Of a stretch of DNA of 61,807 nt, positions 42,543 to 49,301 are shown one piece after another; the first letter of the stretch is position 1, and each line of letters begins with the position of its first letter. The notes under the pieces were generated by a model. That model made no database searches, was not told where the DNA came from, and was given only the letters and a program-made list of their open reading frames with translations. Where the stretch lies: positions 1 through 61,807 of the IMG/VR virus record IMGVR_UViG_3300042549_003657; one strand, given 5' to 3'. This stretch comes from a virus. A program made the position numbers and the translations under genes.

Positions 42543-43096
42543 TCCTTATCTCCTATCCCGTGGGCGGCTTCGATGGCGGCTCGCATACGCTTTTCAAATG
42601 GACGGCCTCCGACGACAGTTTCGGTCGCAAACCAAGCAGCAACCCCTGCATCAATCTGCTCATCCGTCAGCGGCTTGCGCTGGGGTGGGGCGGACACCGG
42701 CTTAGTCTTTGTCGCCCCGCAGTTGCATTCGCTCTTCGGATACGCGGGTTCATTGTGGACATCGCAGTCGCTTGCGTGAAGCACTACCTTGCACTCTGGG
42801 CATTTGCAACCACTCAAGGATTCGTTGTGCATTCTGCGCAGGCAGTCTGCTGCTTTGCCGTGTAGCGGCCACTGCATGGTTTTCTCTAGCATGGCAGCAA
42901 GCCGCAAAGGTTCTGGCATTGCTCCGATGCGAAGTAGTTCTTCGGCGTCGGCTTCACTGCCGTACTCAGCCGGGTGCTGGGGTGGCTCGCTGCTTAGCAA
43001 TTCAAGCGCTTCTGCATAATTTGCATAATCATCGTCGTAAAGATTGTTGCGTAAAAAGCGATCAATCATGTCGTAGGCTTCTCGTAGTGTTGTCAT
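42539..43096 (-). CDS. Phage protein with Cys-rich centre and PPQRKPLTDEQ module
   Basis: This 185-residue protein starts MTTLREAYDMIDRFLRNNLY. AGGAG upstream favours this ATG over one 39 nt earlier. The centre carries GCKCPECKVVLHASDCDVHN and SECNCGATKT, a likely zinc-binding cluster. The C-terminus has PPQRKPLTDEQIDAGVAAWF and AIEAAHGIGDKE, shared with 41672-42052. The function is unknown. Confidence 0.68.
   Translation of the reverse strand: MTTLREAYDMIDRFLRNNLYDDDYANYAEALELLSSEPPQHPAEYGSEADAEELLRIGAMPEPLRLAAMLEKTMQWPLHGKAADCLRRMHNESLSGCKCPECKVVLHASDCDVHNEPAYPKSECNCGATKTKPVSAPPQRKPLTDEQIDAGVAAWFATETVVGGRPFEKRMRAAIEAAHGIGDKE
42659..42690 (+). repeat. 32-bp exact repeat coding part of the PPQRKPLTDE module, copy 2
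   Basis: This is the second copy of the 32-bp segment at 41777-41808, 882 bp away in the paralogous gene. Confidence 0.8.
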
Positions 43097-43186
43097 CTCT
43101 TCTCTCCTGTTTTTAAGTGAGGCACAGCAGCGCACAGCGTATCAATGCGCTTACTGCTTTAACTGCCCCTCAGAGGGGGCTTGGGC

Positions 43187-43420
43187 TCAGGCTTTTGGGG
43201 GTACTGCAACGGGTGCAGGGAGTGCGTTACGTCTTGAGGCTTCTTCCAAGGCGCGGTCGAGCATGGCCGGCTTGCCGATGGTGCCTACGCGCTGCGCTTC
43301 CAACGTCTCGCGGTGGATCACACACCAGTACATCCCCACGCTACTCACACCCCACGGGCCAGCGCGGGAGTCATCGGGGAACCGATCAGGCCTCGGTCTT
43401 GGGTCAGTCATGTCAGGCAT
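43187..43420 (-). CDS. 77-aa hypothetical protein
   Basis: This protein starts MPDMTDPRPRPDRFPDDSRA. AAAGGAGG lies close upstream of the ATG, the strongest Shine-Dalgarno in this cluster. A VGMYWCVIHRETLEAQRVGT core with Trp/Cys and a helical AMLDRALEEASRRN segment follow. No family is recognised. Confidence 0.6.
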   Translation of the reverse strand: MPDMTDPRPRPDRFPDDSRAGPWGVSSVGMYWCVIHRETLEAQRVGTIGKPAMLDRALEEASRRNALPAPVAVPPKA

Positions 43421-43474
43421 AGTGCCTCCTTTGTTACGGTGTACCAGTAAACCGACTGGATTACGGTAACTATA

Positions 43475-43702
43475 TTACCACCGGGTTTCGGGGTCGTCTA
43501 GTCCGTGTGCAGTTTGGCGGAAGTCGAACACGAGCGCGCATATTTGTGCTGCGGCCAGGGCTCCGCCCGATAGCAGTGCCATTGTTGTGATGAGGGGGGT
43601 GTCGGTAACGCTGATGCCGATGAGTAGTAGGTTCCCCCATCCGAGCAGCATGAAAAGGTGGGTCGCGACGTAGATGTAGATGTGTTTTTGGTGGGTGCTC
43701 AT
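43475..43702 (-). CDS. 75-aa membrane protein
   Basis: This protein starts MSTHQKHIYIYVATHLFMLL. It has two hydrophobic helices (about 9-31, YVATHLFMLLGWGNLLLIGI; about 37-60, LITTMALLSGGALAAAQICA) and a polar C-terminus. It is expressed in the early block, so it is more likely to act in superinfection or membrane remodelling than lysis, an inference. Its start overlaps the upstream stop by ATGA. Confidence 0.62.
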   Translation of the reverse strand: MSTHQKHIYIYVATHLFMLLGWGNLLLIGISVTDTPLITTMALLSGGALAAAQICALVFDFRQTAHGLDDPETRW

Positions 43703-43971
43703 GGTTGGGTTCCTTTGGTTGCTTTGTTGATAGCGGCGGTTGCTGCTTTGTGCTCGTCCAAGTCGGGGTGGGTGATGTTCACCAGCGCTTGCAGTGCGGC
43801 CAGAAGGTCGGCGCTTGCGTCGTGTAGTCGCTTGCTCTGTATGTGGTTGATGTACACCTGACAGGGGCGTGCTTTACCTCGGTCTATGCGTGGGTCATCC
43901 CCGCAGTCGTTCAGGCAGTCGCACTGAGGGAGGGGTTTGGTGGGTTGTGTGGTTTTGTTTGTGGTTGTCAT
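43699..43971 (-). CDS. 90-aa hypothetical protein with Cys-rich N-terminus
   Basis: This protein starts MTTTNKTTQPTKPLPQCDCL. The ATG at 43971 overlaps the stop of the upstream gene (ATGA), making the longer form unlikely. QCDCLNDCGDD gives three close Cys residues. C-terminal helices (HDASADLLAALQALVNITHP) follow. No family is recognised. Confidence 0.58.
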   Translation of the reverse strand: MTTTNKTTQPTKPLPQCDCLNDCGDDPRIDRGKARPCQVYINHIQSKRLHDASADLLAALQALVNITHPDLDEHKAATAAINKATKGTQP

Positions 43972-44666
43972 GCTGGTACCTCGTAATCGTGAAAGACAAC
44001 GCCTTTGGTGGCGTCGCCCACTTTGCAAGCCTTAACCCAGCAAGTTTTTCCACTCGGCAATCGTCTCATGTGACCACGGCGATCATGCAACCTGGGGCTT
44101 GCGTGAGTGCCGCCTTGATAGTCGGCCTTTGGCTTTGTTGGTTCAACCTTAACAGTCACCCAGTCGAACGTCGGCGATTTGCCTTCGGCAATCTTGCGTC
44201 GGTTTGTGAAGCTCATCTTCACGCTGGGTTTGTATGCGTCGCTGCCTTGGTTCAGTGTCCCGTACCATAGAGCCACCAATCGCAGCATCACCTCTTTGTC
44301 TGTTGGCTCGATGTGCTCACCGTCTGAATTCCCAGCGTGCAGCACGCCATCCTTTACAACGTATTTGAGCAAGGGAAACCTACGGGGTCTCTGTCCATTT
44401 TTTCCGACCCAAGCCGAAACCACAATGCCATCTTCCGGATCGGTTCCGACTACGCTTAAGAACACATCGTGTTTGCCGCTGTTGTTCTTCCCCTGCGCAA
44501 CCACCGCGCACTTATCAAACGGTGGCCGAGCATGGCTGAGTGTGAGTTGTAGCGCCTGCACATCGTCACGAGCAAACGCCCCGGATATATCGAACCACAT
44601 CAGCTCGGTCGGGTCTATATCGGCCATAGAGCAATACTTCACCCAGTCACGGATTAGAGGCGTCAT
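43968..44666 (-). CDS. Conserved phage protein (232 aa) with basic C-terminal domain
   Basis: This protein starts MTPLIRDWVKYCSMADIDPT. The C-terminal block HASPRLHDRRGHMRRLPSGK, then WVKACKVGDATKGVVFHDYE, is widely shared by phage early proteins of unknown function. The central part (FPLLKYVVKDGVLHAGNSDG) looks beta-rich. The His/Arg-rich end suggests nucleic-acid binding. Confidence 0.68.
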   Translation of the reverse strand: MTPLIRDWVKYCSMADIDPTELMWFDISGAFARDDVQALQLTLSHARPPFDKCAVVAQGKNNSGKHDVFLSVVGTDPEDGIVVSAWVGKNGQRPRRFPLLKYVVKDGVLHAGNSDGEHIEPTDKEVMLRLVALWYGTLNQGSDAYKPSVKMSFTNRRKIAEGKSPTFDWVTVKVEPTKPKADYQGGTHASPRLHDRRGHMRRLPSGKTCWVKACKVGDATKGVVFHDYEVPA

Positions 44667-44680
44667 GTTTTTCTCCAGTC

Positions 44681-45601
44681 TTATATAGAGGGTGTGCGGC
44701 CACGTACAAACTCTTCGCGGCGGTCGGCGGTCATGGTTACGTGTGCGGTCTGGATGGTGGTCAGTTCCTCGGGGGTCAAGAAAAGTGTCCAGTGGGGTGC
44801 GGGCACGATGTAAGGGGCGAGTTGTCCGGCATCGGCTGCGATGTCGAAGCGTTCCTGAGCGAGCGTGAGGAGGGTTACCTTGGTGTCGTAGAACGCGAGC
44901 GTCGAGGCGTGGATGGTCGTGCTGCTGGCCACTTTCTGCCGGGCTAGCTGGGTGCTGCGCGCTGCGGTCTTGAACACTGTCTGCCAGTAGTCGAACACTT
45001 TGGTGAGCATTGCGGGGTCGTTCACAGCGGTGCTCAAGACGCCATTCTTTACAGCCTTCTCGAACGCGGCGCGGGCTTGCTTGGCCAGGGCTCGGTCACT
45101 CTTACGGGCAGCGCTCTGCTGTGCTTTGCTGCGGCAGGTGTTGCAGGTCTTGGCCTTGGTCTTACGCACGGCCTGCGGGTTGTTCCACCCCCAGAGGCGG
45201 CGTTGCGCGGCGCTCACGGTCTTAAGGAACTCGGTCACGGGCTTGATCTCTCGACACTTCGGGCAGCGGTACATCCCCGGGCTACCCTCGACAGGCTGCG
45301 CACATGCTGCGCGTTGCTTCTCGCCCAGGTCAGGGCACCAGTCAGCGGCTAGGGCGCTCTTGCATAAGAGCTTGTGCAGCTTGGGGCCAGGGAACGCCTC
45401 CACCCCCTGGTGGTGGCTGAGGTGGGCGAGTGCTTCTAGTGCTAGCGTGAGGGCTTTGAACCGGGCGGGGTTGTCATTTTCTGGCGCTTGCTTTCGCATA
45501 CGAGCGAACAGGTCTCGTGCAGCTTCATAGGTGTGCACCTCGGTCGGGTAGGCCCATACGTACTTTCGTCGGGCGGGGTAGGGGATCTTTTCGGGGGTCA
45601 T
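44681..45601 (-). CDS. Zinc-finger protein of endonuclease VII-associated type
   Basis: This 306-residue protein has a central four-Cys unit: MYRCPKCREIKPVTEFLKTV ... AKTCNTCRSKAQQ. This (Y/C)-x-C-x2-C-x4-K-P-x3-F ... C-x2-C pattern often precedes HNH/endonuclease VII domains, but no HNH core follows here; instead a long helical region (about 165-240) is present. The N-terminus (WAYPTEVHTYEAARDLFARM) is not recognised. It may be a DNA-binding protein that lacks a nuclease domain. Confidence 0.6.
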   Translation of the reverse strand: MTPEKIPYPARRKYVWAYPTEVHTYEAARDLFARMRKQAPENDNPARFKALTLALEALAHLSHHQGVEAFPGPKLHKLLCKSALAADWCPDLGEKQRAACAQPVEGSPGMYRCPKCREIKPVTEFLKTVSAAQRRLWGWNNPQAVRKTKAKTCNTCRSKAQQSAARKSDRALAKQARAAFEKAVKNGVLSTAVNDPAMLTKVFDYWQTVFKTAARSTQLARQKVASSTTIHASTLAFYDTKVTLLTLAQERFDIAADAGQLAPYIVPAPHWTLFLTPEELTTIQTAHVTMTADRREEFVRGRTPSI

Positions 45602-45615
45602 GTTATGCCTTCTGT

Positions 45616-46233
45616 TTATATCGTGATGGTTGCGTCTACTAGGACGTTGCGCACCTGCTCTGTCAGGTCGATGTCTGCTAGTGCCTCATCTATGCGGGTG
45701 TCTACTAGATCCCTGAGGACGTCTTCACGTTCCTGATCCCGGCTTGCGTTGGCGTGCTGCAGGCGGCCTACTTCATCTTCTAGGACTTGTATGCGAGCGT
45801 TCAGCGCGTCTTCCTGTGCTGTGTTTATCAAGCTGAGGGTGTCTAGGCGCTTCTCTAGTTTGTTGATGCGGTCGCGTAGCTCCAGCTCGACGGCTTCCCG
45901 CTCCGCGAGGGCTGTTACACATCGTTTCTCTAGGAGGCGTATTTGCTCGTGGCATCGCACTACAACGGACTCCACCTCTTTGCGACTGTTGTTGACGTGA
46001 CTCGCGGCAGCTTTTAAATCGTCGAGCCCTTCTTCTATCGCGGCATGCTGCGCATCCGCCTGGGCACGGTTCGTCAGCATGTGCTGTGCGATACCGGCTA
46101 AGTCAGCGTCAAGGGTCGCAATCCTGTCTTCTATCGCGGCCTGAACAGCCGCCTGTATTGTTTGCTTCAGGGCCAGCGTGATGAGGGCGTTCAGGCTGGA
46201 AGTGTCAGTCGTATTGATGATCATTGCATCCAT
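45616..46233 (-). CDS. Coiled-coil protein (205 aa)
   Basis: This protein starts MDAMIINTTDTSSLNALITL; a second ATG 9 nt on is possible. Residues 25-175 form a near-continuous heptad coiled coil (KEVESVVVRCHEQIRLLEKR, ELRDRINKLEKRLDTLSLIN). The C-terminus is DLTEQVRNVLVDATITI. The function is unknown. A TGTGAC hairpin and AATAAACTCTT motif lie upstream. Confidence 0.62.
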   Translation of the reverse strand: MDAMIINTTDTSSLNALITLALKQTIQAAVQAAIEDRIATLDADLAGIAQHMLTNRAQADAQHAAIEEGLDDLKAAASHVNNSRKEVESVVVRCHEQIRLLEKRCVTALAEREAVELELRDRINKLEKRLDTLSLINTAQEDALNARIQVLEDEVGRLQHANASRDQEREDVLRDLVDTRIDEALADIDLTEQVRNVLVDATITI

Positions 46234-46265
46234 GAGGTGTTCTCGATTAAATGGTTGGTTGGGTT

Positions 46266-46276
46266 AAGAGTTTATT
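46266..46276 (-). promoter_or_regulatory. AATAAACTCTT motif
   Basis: On the minus strand this reads AATAAACTCTT, followed by AACC. The same element recurs at 48433-48443, 49008-49018 and 50421-50431 as AATAAACT(C/G)TT. In the best case it runs into a -35 hexamer. It is a candidate early-promoter UP element or operator. Confidence 0.4.
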
Positions 46277-46278
46277 CC

Positions 46279-46305
46279 AGAAGTGTGACATGGTGTCACA
46301 CTTCT
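46279..46305. repeat. TGTGAC/GTCACA hairpin, copy A
   Basis: Arms of 11 bp (AGAAGTGTGAC / GTCACACTTCT) flank a 5-nt loop. Copies B and C have A-T where this copy has G-C in the second arm position, a compensatory change. It lies between the sliding clamp-like gene stop and the coiled-coil gene start. It could be a terminator or a dyad operator; the TGTGA-N7-TCACA core resembles CRP-type sites with one extra spacer base. Confidence 0.75.
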
Positions 46306-46318
46306 TATTTTGTGTTGC

Positions 46319-46984
46319 TTAGATTGTCCAGGCTGGTGAGCTTGGCATCCCTTCCATCGGCCCGTTGATCGGGCTGACCCATGCGCAGGTGGTGCCGTGC
46401 ATATCGAGCCATGCGAAGCCGCACGTCCCCAGCGTACCGGGGCGCACCAGCGTGCCGACGTGTTCCTTTCTGTTGCCTTTGATGATGTGCGCAGCGTTGT
46501 CGATGAGTGCGAGGTATCGGGGATCGTATGCCACGGGCTCGTGGCTGTATTCGTGACGTGCGACACGGCGCCAGTTAACGTACTTCCAGTCCATCTCGGC
46601 TACGCGTTGCTCGTGAATGCCGGTCGAGGTCACGGTGTGGATGCTGGCTATGCGTTGGGTGCCTCCGCCGTATTGGCCGGGCTGATCGGGCAGCGTGATG
46701 CTGAATGCGGCGGTTTTCGTTTTGGCCAGTTTGACAAGATCCGCCACTACATCAGGCGGGAGAATGAACTGCGTCTCGGTTGCCGGGAGAGTGCCGACGA
46801 TGTCGCCGGCGCCCACCTTCGACACGGCCAGCGCGTGGCCATTGGTTGCGATGATGTAAGCCCCCTTAGGGCCTGTCTCAATACACACCCCCGTGAGGTA
46901 CATGCGTATATCTATAGCAGCGCGGATTGAGGCAACAGCCGCGAAGTGCTTAGCGTTGATTGTCAGATTGAGGTGGGTTGTCAT
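46319..46984 (-). CDS. Sliding clamp-like protein (DnaN fold)
   Basis: This 221-residue protein starts MTTHLNLTINAKHFAAVASI. It has GPKGAYIIATNGHALAVSKV, matching the V-A-T-(D/N)-G-H-x-L-A signature of beta-clamp domains, then ATETQFILPPDVVADLVKLA. The C-terminus has YLALIDNAAHIIKGNRKEHV. At 221 residues it is shorter than bacterial DnaN (about 366), closer to two clamp domains as in phage processivity factors. It probably tethers the family A polymerase to DNA. GGAG precedes the ATG. Confidence 0.72.
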   Translation of the reverse strand: MTTHLNLTINAKHFAAVASIRAAIDIRMYLTGVCIETGPKGAYIIATNGHALAVSKVGAGDIVGTLPATETQFILPPDVVADLVKLAKTKTAAFSITLPDQPGQYGGGTQRIASIHTVTSTGIHEQRVAEMDWKYVNWRRVARHEYSHEPVAYDPRYLALIDNAAHIIKGNRKEHVGTLVRPGTLGTCGFAWLDMHGTTCAWVSPINGPMEGMPSSPAWTI

Positions 46985-47074
46985 GGTGTAGGTTCTCCGT
47001 GGGTGGTTGTGTGCGCTGCGTAGCAGCAGCGCGGGGGATTAACACTGGTCGGGCTTGGCCCGATATGGGCGCGG

Positions 47075-47431
47075 TTACCCGCCACAGGCGCGGTCTTCGC
47101 GTTGTGCCTTTGCGTCAATGTCGTTCTGATAGTCGCGCTCCGACTCGCGTAGCTCTTCGTCGCTGAACACCTGATCGGGGCGGTAGCGTATGAAATGCTC
47201 GATAGCGCGGGTGATGTCGGCGCGGGTTGTGTTGCGGTCGGCTAACCATTGCTCGCAAAGATTCCACCCTTCGAGGCATTCGTCCGTTAACTCTTCGGCT
47301 GTGTAGCGTTTGAGAAGGATCGACACGTCCTCGGGGTCGTTGTGCCCGTCTGATGTTATGTAGACGTATGCGATATGGGCGCATAGTTGTGCGGGGGTGG
47401 TGTGAGCCGTGTTTTGGAATTCGAATGTCAT
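47075..47431 (-). CDS. 118-aa acidic hypothetical protein
   Basis: This protein starts MTFEFQNTAHTTPAQLCAHI. It is acidic, with DEELRESERDYQNDIDAKAQ near the C-terminus. A YTAEELTDECLEGWNLCEQW segment is helical. It may be a small host-takeover protein, judged only by acidity and early position. AAGGAACC precedes the ATG, and AATAAACTC lies just upstream of that. Confidence 0.58.
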   Translation of the reverse strand: MTFEFQNTAHTTPAQLCAHIAYVYITSDGHNDPEDVSILLKRYTAEELTDECLEGWNLCEQWLADRNTTRADITRAIEHFIRYRPDQVFSDEELRESERDYQNDIDAKAQREDRACGG

Positions 47432-47449
47432 GGTGTGGTTCCTTTGAGT

Positions 47450-47647
47450 TTATTTAGTGGGGAGCTTTATCGGCTTTGACCTTGTCGCAACGTCGCGTGC
47501 GCCAACACTGGGGACGGGGTTACCCATAGCGCGGCGGCGCATGGCCCAGCAAAACTGCCAATAGTGTTCGGGGATTTCTTTCGGCACGCGCCCGTCGGGC
47601 GTGGTCAGTCTCAAAATGTCGGCGAACGCGTTGGTTTGATAGCGCAT
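47450..47647 (-). CDS. 65-aa hypothetical protein
   Basis: This protein starts MRYQTNAFADILRLTTPDGR. A conserved-looking VPKEIPEHYWQFCWAMRRRA core and a basic C-terminus follow. AAGGAACCC precedes the ATG. No family is recognised. A TGTGAC hairpin lies 47 nt upstream. Confidence 0.55.
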   Translation of the reverse strand: MRYQTNAFADILRLTTPDGRVPKEIPEHYWQFCWAMRRRAMGNPVPSVGARDVATRSKPIKLPTK

Positions 47648-47693
47648 GGTGCGGGTTCCTTGTGGGTGAGTGAAGGTGGTTGAGGTTGTCTAG

Positions 47694-47720
47694 AAAAGTG
47701 TGACGTGGTGTCACACTTTT
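47694..47720. repeat. TGTGAC/GTCACA hairpin, copy B
   Basis: Perfect 11-bp arms (AAAAGTGTGAC / GTCACACTTTT) flank the loop GTGGT, and all 27 nt are identical to copy C. It lies between the stop of the 110-aa gene and the start of the 65-aa gene. Confidence 0.8.
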
Positions 47721-47735
47721 TATTTGTTGATCGAA

Positions 47736-48068
47736 CTAGCGGCAATTCCAGAGTTCTTCGAGCGCAGCATCAAGGCCGATGTTGTCGGTAAAAGGCGCTG
47801 TCGCGCGCTCACCCCACCAAGCCCCCTCAACAGTGTTTGTGCGCGTGTTTATCCAGATATCAGGCCCGCCGAAGGCAACAAGGACTCTCGCGCCCAGGTA
47901 TTCAGCCTTGGCATTGACGACGTATTCGATATCGAGCGCACCTTGCAGGTAGTCAAATGCGCTGAACTCACCCTCTGATTCGACGTCGCGGCCTTCATTC
48001 CACTCAGCGGGGGGGCTGGTCAGATTTTCGGCGATAGACTGGACGTGGCTCTTGAGTTCGTTAATCAT
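47736..48068 (-). CDS. 110-aa acidic hypothetical protein
   Basis: This protein starts MINELKSHVQSIAENLTSPP. AAAGGAAAAC precedes this ATG; a longer in-frame version would read through hairpin C and is rejected. EFSAFDYLQGALDIEYVVNA and RVLVAFGGPDIWINTRTNTV segments suggest an alpha/beta fold; the GAWWGE motif is distinctive. The function is unknown. Confidence 0.62.
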   Translation of the reverse strand: MINELKSHVQSIAENLTSPPAEWNEGRDVESEGEFSAFDYLQGALDIEYVVNAKAEYLGARVLVAFGGPDIWINTRTNTVEGAWWGERATAPFTDNIGLDAALEELWNCR

Positions 48069-48098
48069 GATGTTTTCCTTTGGGTTGGTGGGTGGTTG

Positions 48099-48125
48099 AA
48101 AAGTGTGACGTGGTGTCACACTTTT
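48099..48125. repeat. TGTGAC/GTCACA hairpin, copy C
   Basis: This copy is identical to copy B at 47694-47720. It sits 31 nt upstream of the 110-aa gene start and just after the 79-aa gene stop. The T-run on the plus strand (TTTTTATTT) and the matching A-run allow a bidirectional terminator. Confidence 0.8.
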
Positions 48126-48128
48126 TAT

Positions 48129-48368
48129 TTACAGGGGTTGATAGGCTTTTGCTGCTTTGTGGGCGCCGGAATAACTGCCCCATGTGCGCACACCCCCGGC
48201 GGTGGTGTGCAGGTAGCCGTACTCGGTGCCGCACACTGCATAGCGTACTTCTGGGGCGGGAGCCCATGAAAACTGACTTGTGGGGGTTCTAAAGCGCACA
48301 ACCGTAGGCTTTGCGTACGAGCGGGGGTGGATGTCGGCCCAAAGGGGGATGGTTTTGGTGGGGGTCAT
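48129..48368 (-). CDS. 79-aa hypothetical protein
   Basis: This protein starts MTPTKTIPLWADIHPRSYAK. It is beta-rich and aromatic (SQFSWAPAPEVRYAVCGTEY), ending WGSYSGAHKAAKAYQPL. AAGGAAAACAC precedes the ATG. It is downstream of the AT-rich repeat region and an AATAAACTCTT element. No family is recognised. Confidence 0.58.
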   Translation of the reverse strand: MTPTKTIPLWADIHPRSYAKPTVVRFRTPTSQFSWAPAPEVRYAVCGTEYGYLHTTAGGVRTWGSYSGAHKAAKAYQPL

Positions 48369-48432
48369 AGTGTGTTTTCCTTCGCTTTGTTGATCCGATG
48401 ACTAGATTGTGCCACAGAATAAATTGCTAGGC

Positions 48433-48443
48433 AAGAGTTTATT
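48433..48443 (-). promoter_or_regulatory. AATAAACTCTT motif with possible promoter
   Basis: The minus strand reads AATAAACTCTT and continues into TTGCCT, a 17-nt spacer and CACAAT, a moderate sigma70-like promoter pointing to the gene at 48129-48368. Confidence 0.4.
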
Positions 48444-48515
48444 TCACTTTTTTGTGTTGTATTTTAGCAACATAAAAGGTTCTGTCCGAATGAAAAGGTT
48501 GTGAGCAAAATTGAG

Positions 48516-48556
48516 GAGAGCAAGCGTTCATGCGGGTTTGCGGGGGTTCTGGCTTT
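48516..48556 (+). repeat. 41-bp direct repeat, copy 1
   Basis: GAGAG(C)AAGCGTTCATGCG begins a 41-bp unit that matches 48701-48741 at 39 of 41 positions. A degenerate third relative (ATCCATGCGGGTTA) lies at about 48930-48944. Confidence 0.8.
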
Positions 48557-48678
48557 ATAGACTCGTTTGACATCGAAAACACACGGAATTCTGAGCGTGA
48601 GGATCCACGCGGGTTGGCGGGGAGGTCATAAAAAGAGGGGGGGGGGTACTGGCCTAATATTTCAATTTCGGGCATTCT

Positions 48679-48691
48679 AAAGATTGGCAAG
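48679..48691 (+). repeat. AAAGATTGGCAAG site 1
   Basis: This 13-bp site recurs as an exact inverted copy at 48955-48967, and its 10-bp core AAGATTGGCA recurs at 49025-49034. It is a candidate binding site cluster. Confidence 0.6.
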
Positions 48692-48700
48692 GAATGGCTG

Positions 48701-48741
48701 GAGAGTAAGCGTTCATGCGGGTTTGGGGGGGTTCTGGCTTT
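48701..48741 (+). repeat. 41-bp direct repeat, copy 2
   Basis: This is the second copy of the 41-bp unit, 185 bp after the first and immediately after AAGATTGGCAAG. Confidence 0.8.
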
Positions 48742-48954
48742 CCGACGGACTTTTTCCCCACATTAAAATCAATCCAAAATTTTCTTTCTTTTTTTCTTTT
48801 TCAAACAAACAAACAAACGAGCGCAAAGGAAAAAAAACGAAAAAAGAGGAAAAAGTGGGGCTTATATATAAATCTCTTTTAATAGATATATGTAGATAGG
48901 TAGGAAAGCCAGTTCCCATCGAACACTAGCATCCATGCGGGTTACAGGCCGACG

Positions 48955-48967
48955 CTTGCCAATCTTT
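48955..48967 (-). repeat. AAAGATTGGCAAG site 2 (inverted)
   Basis: This is an exact reverse complement of site 1 at 48679-48691, 264 bp away, flanking the most AT-rich stretch. Confidence 0.6.
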
Positions 48968-49007
48968 AATTGGGATTGTTGAAAAATGAAAACTCTAAAG
49001 TGTATGT

Positions 49008-49018
49008 AACAGTTTATT
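49008..49018 (-). promoter_or_regulatory. AATAAACTGTT motif
   Basis: This third copy of the AATAAACT(C/G)TT element on the minus strand is followed by ACATACAC. No convincing -10 hexamer is seen at standard spacing. Confidence 0.35.
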
Positions 49019-49024
49019 TTGTGT

Positions 49025-49034
49025 AAGATTGGCA
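49025..49034 (+). repeat. AAGATTGGCA site 3
   Basis: This 10-bp core is shared with sites 1 and 2 and lies 7 nt from the AATAAACTGTT element. Confidence 0.5.
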
Positions 49035-49070
49035 TTTTAGCCTTAAGGGGCTGGGCGTTTCCGACCAGTG

Positions 49071-49211
49071 TCATTTTCCGCGGTAGAAAATTCGTTCGAC
49101 GACGTGGGGATGGGTGCGAAAGTGTGCCGCAGTTATGCGCAGAGCGTCGCGATAGGGGGTGCGCTGAATGTTAAGTAAAAACGTGAGGTAGCTATTTATT
49201 TGAGTGTACAT
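49071..49211 (-). CDS. Possible 46-aa basic protein
   Basis: From the ATG at 49211 the frame reads MYTQINSYLTFLLNIQRTPY, then RDALRITAAHFRTHPHVVER, ending IFYRGK. The sequence looks protein-like. No Shine-Dalgarno is visible; a GTG start at 49253 has GAGG 8 nt upstream but follows the terminator directly. An 18-bp dyad (49222-49239) ends 11 nt before the ATG. Confidence 0.35.
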   Translation of the reverse strand: MYTQINSYLTFLLNIQRTPYRDALRITAAHFRTHPHVVERIFYRGK

Positions 49212-49221
49212 AGTGTGAAAA

Positions 49222-49239
49222 TTCAGACACTTGTCTGAA
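49222..49239. promoter_or_regulatory. Perfect dyad TTCAGACA-CT-TGTCTGAA (operator candidate 1)
   Basis: Two exact 8-bp half-sites with a 2-bp spacer. A near-identical dyad (one mismatch) occurs at 50285-50302. It is in the size range of a dimeric HTH repressor operator. Confidence 0.55.
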
Positions 49240-49253
49240 AAATTTGTGGACAC

Positions 49254-49283
49254 AAAAAAGCCCTCACGGGTTGCGTGAGGGCT
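49254..49283 (-). terminator. Leftward rho-independent terminator
   Basis: A perfect 10-bp stem (AGCCCTCACG/CGTGAGGGCT, loop of 5) is followed on the minus strand by TTTTTT. It lies 19 nt after the stop of the 24-aa gene and ends the transcript carrying 50259 to 49302. Confidence 0.88.
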
Positions 49284-49301
49284 GATGGGGGATGGGTAAG
49301 G

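Larger units (their letters stand above)
48369..49070. other. AT-rich non-coding region with repeats (origin candidate)
   Basis: No convincing gene is found in about 700 bp, unlike the dense flanks. It holds a 41-bp direct repeat, three AAGATTGGCA sites, two AATAAACT(C/G)TT motifs, long polypyrimidine and polypurine runs (48777-48855, including AAAC repeats) and a TATATATAAAT stretch near 48864. Base composition differs sharply from the rest of the window. These are features expected of a replication origin or complex regulatory region; function is inferred. Confidence 0.55.

Noticed and set aside
47736-48119. Longer 127-codon version of the 110-aa gene
   Set aside because: Its N-terminus (MTPRHTF...) is read from hairpin copy C; the same peptide appears wherever the hairpin occurs, so it is an artefact.
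48439-48690. 83-codon minus-strand frame in the AT-rich region
   Set aside because: It spans part of the 41-bp repeat, lacks a ribosome binding site and reads as low-quality protein; more likely non-coding control DNA.
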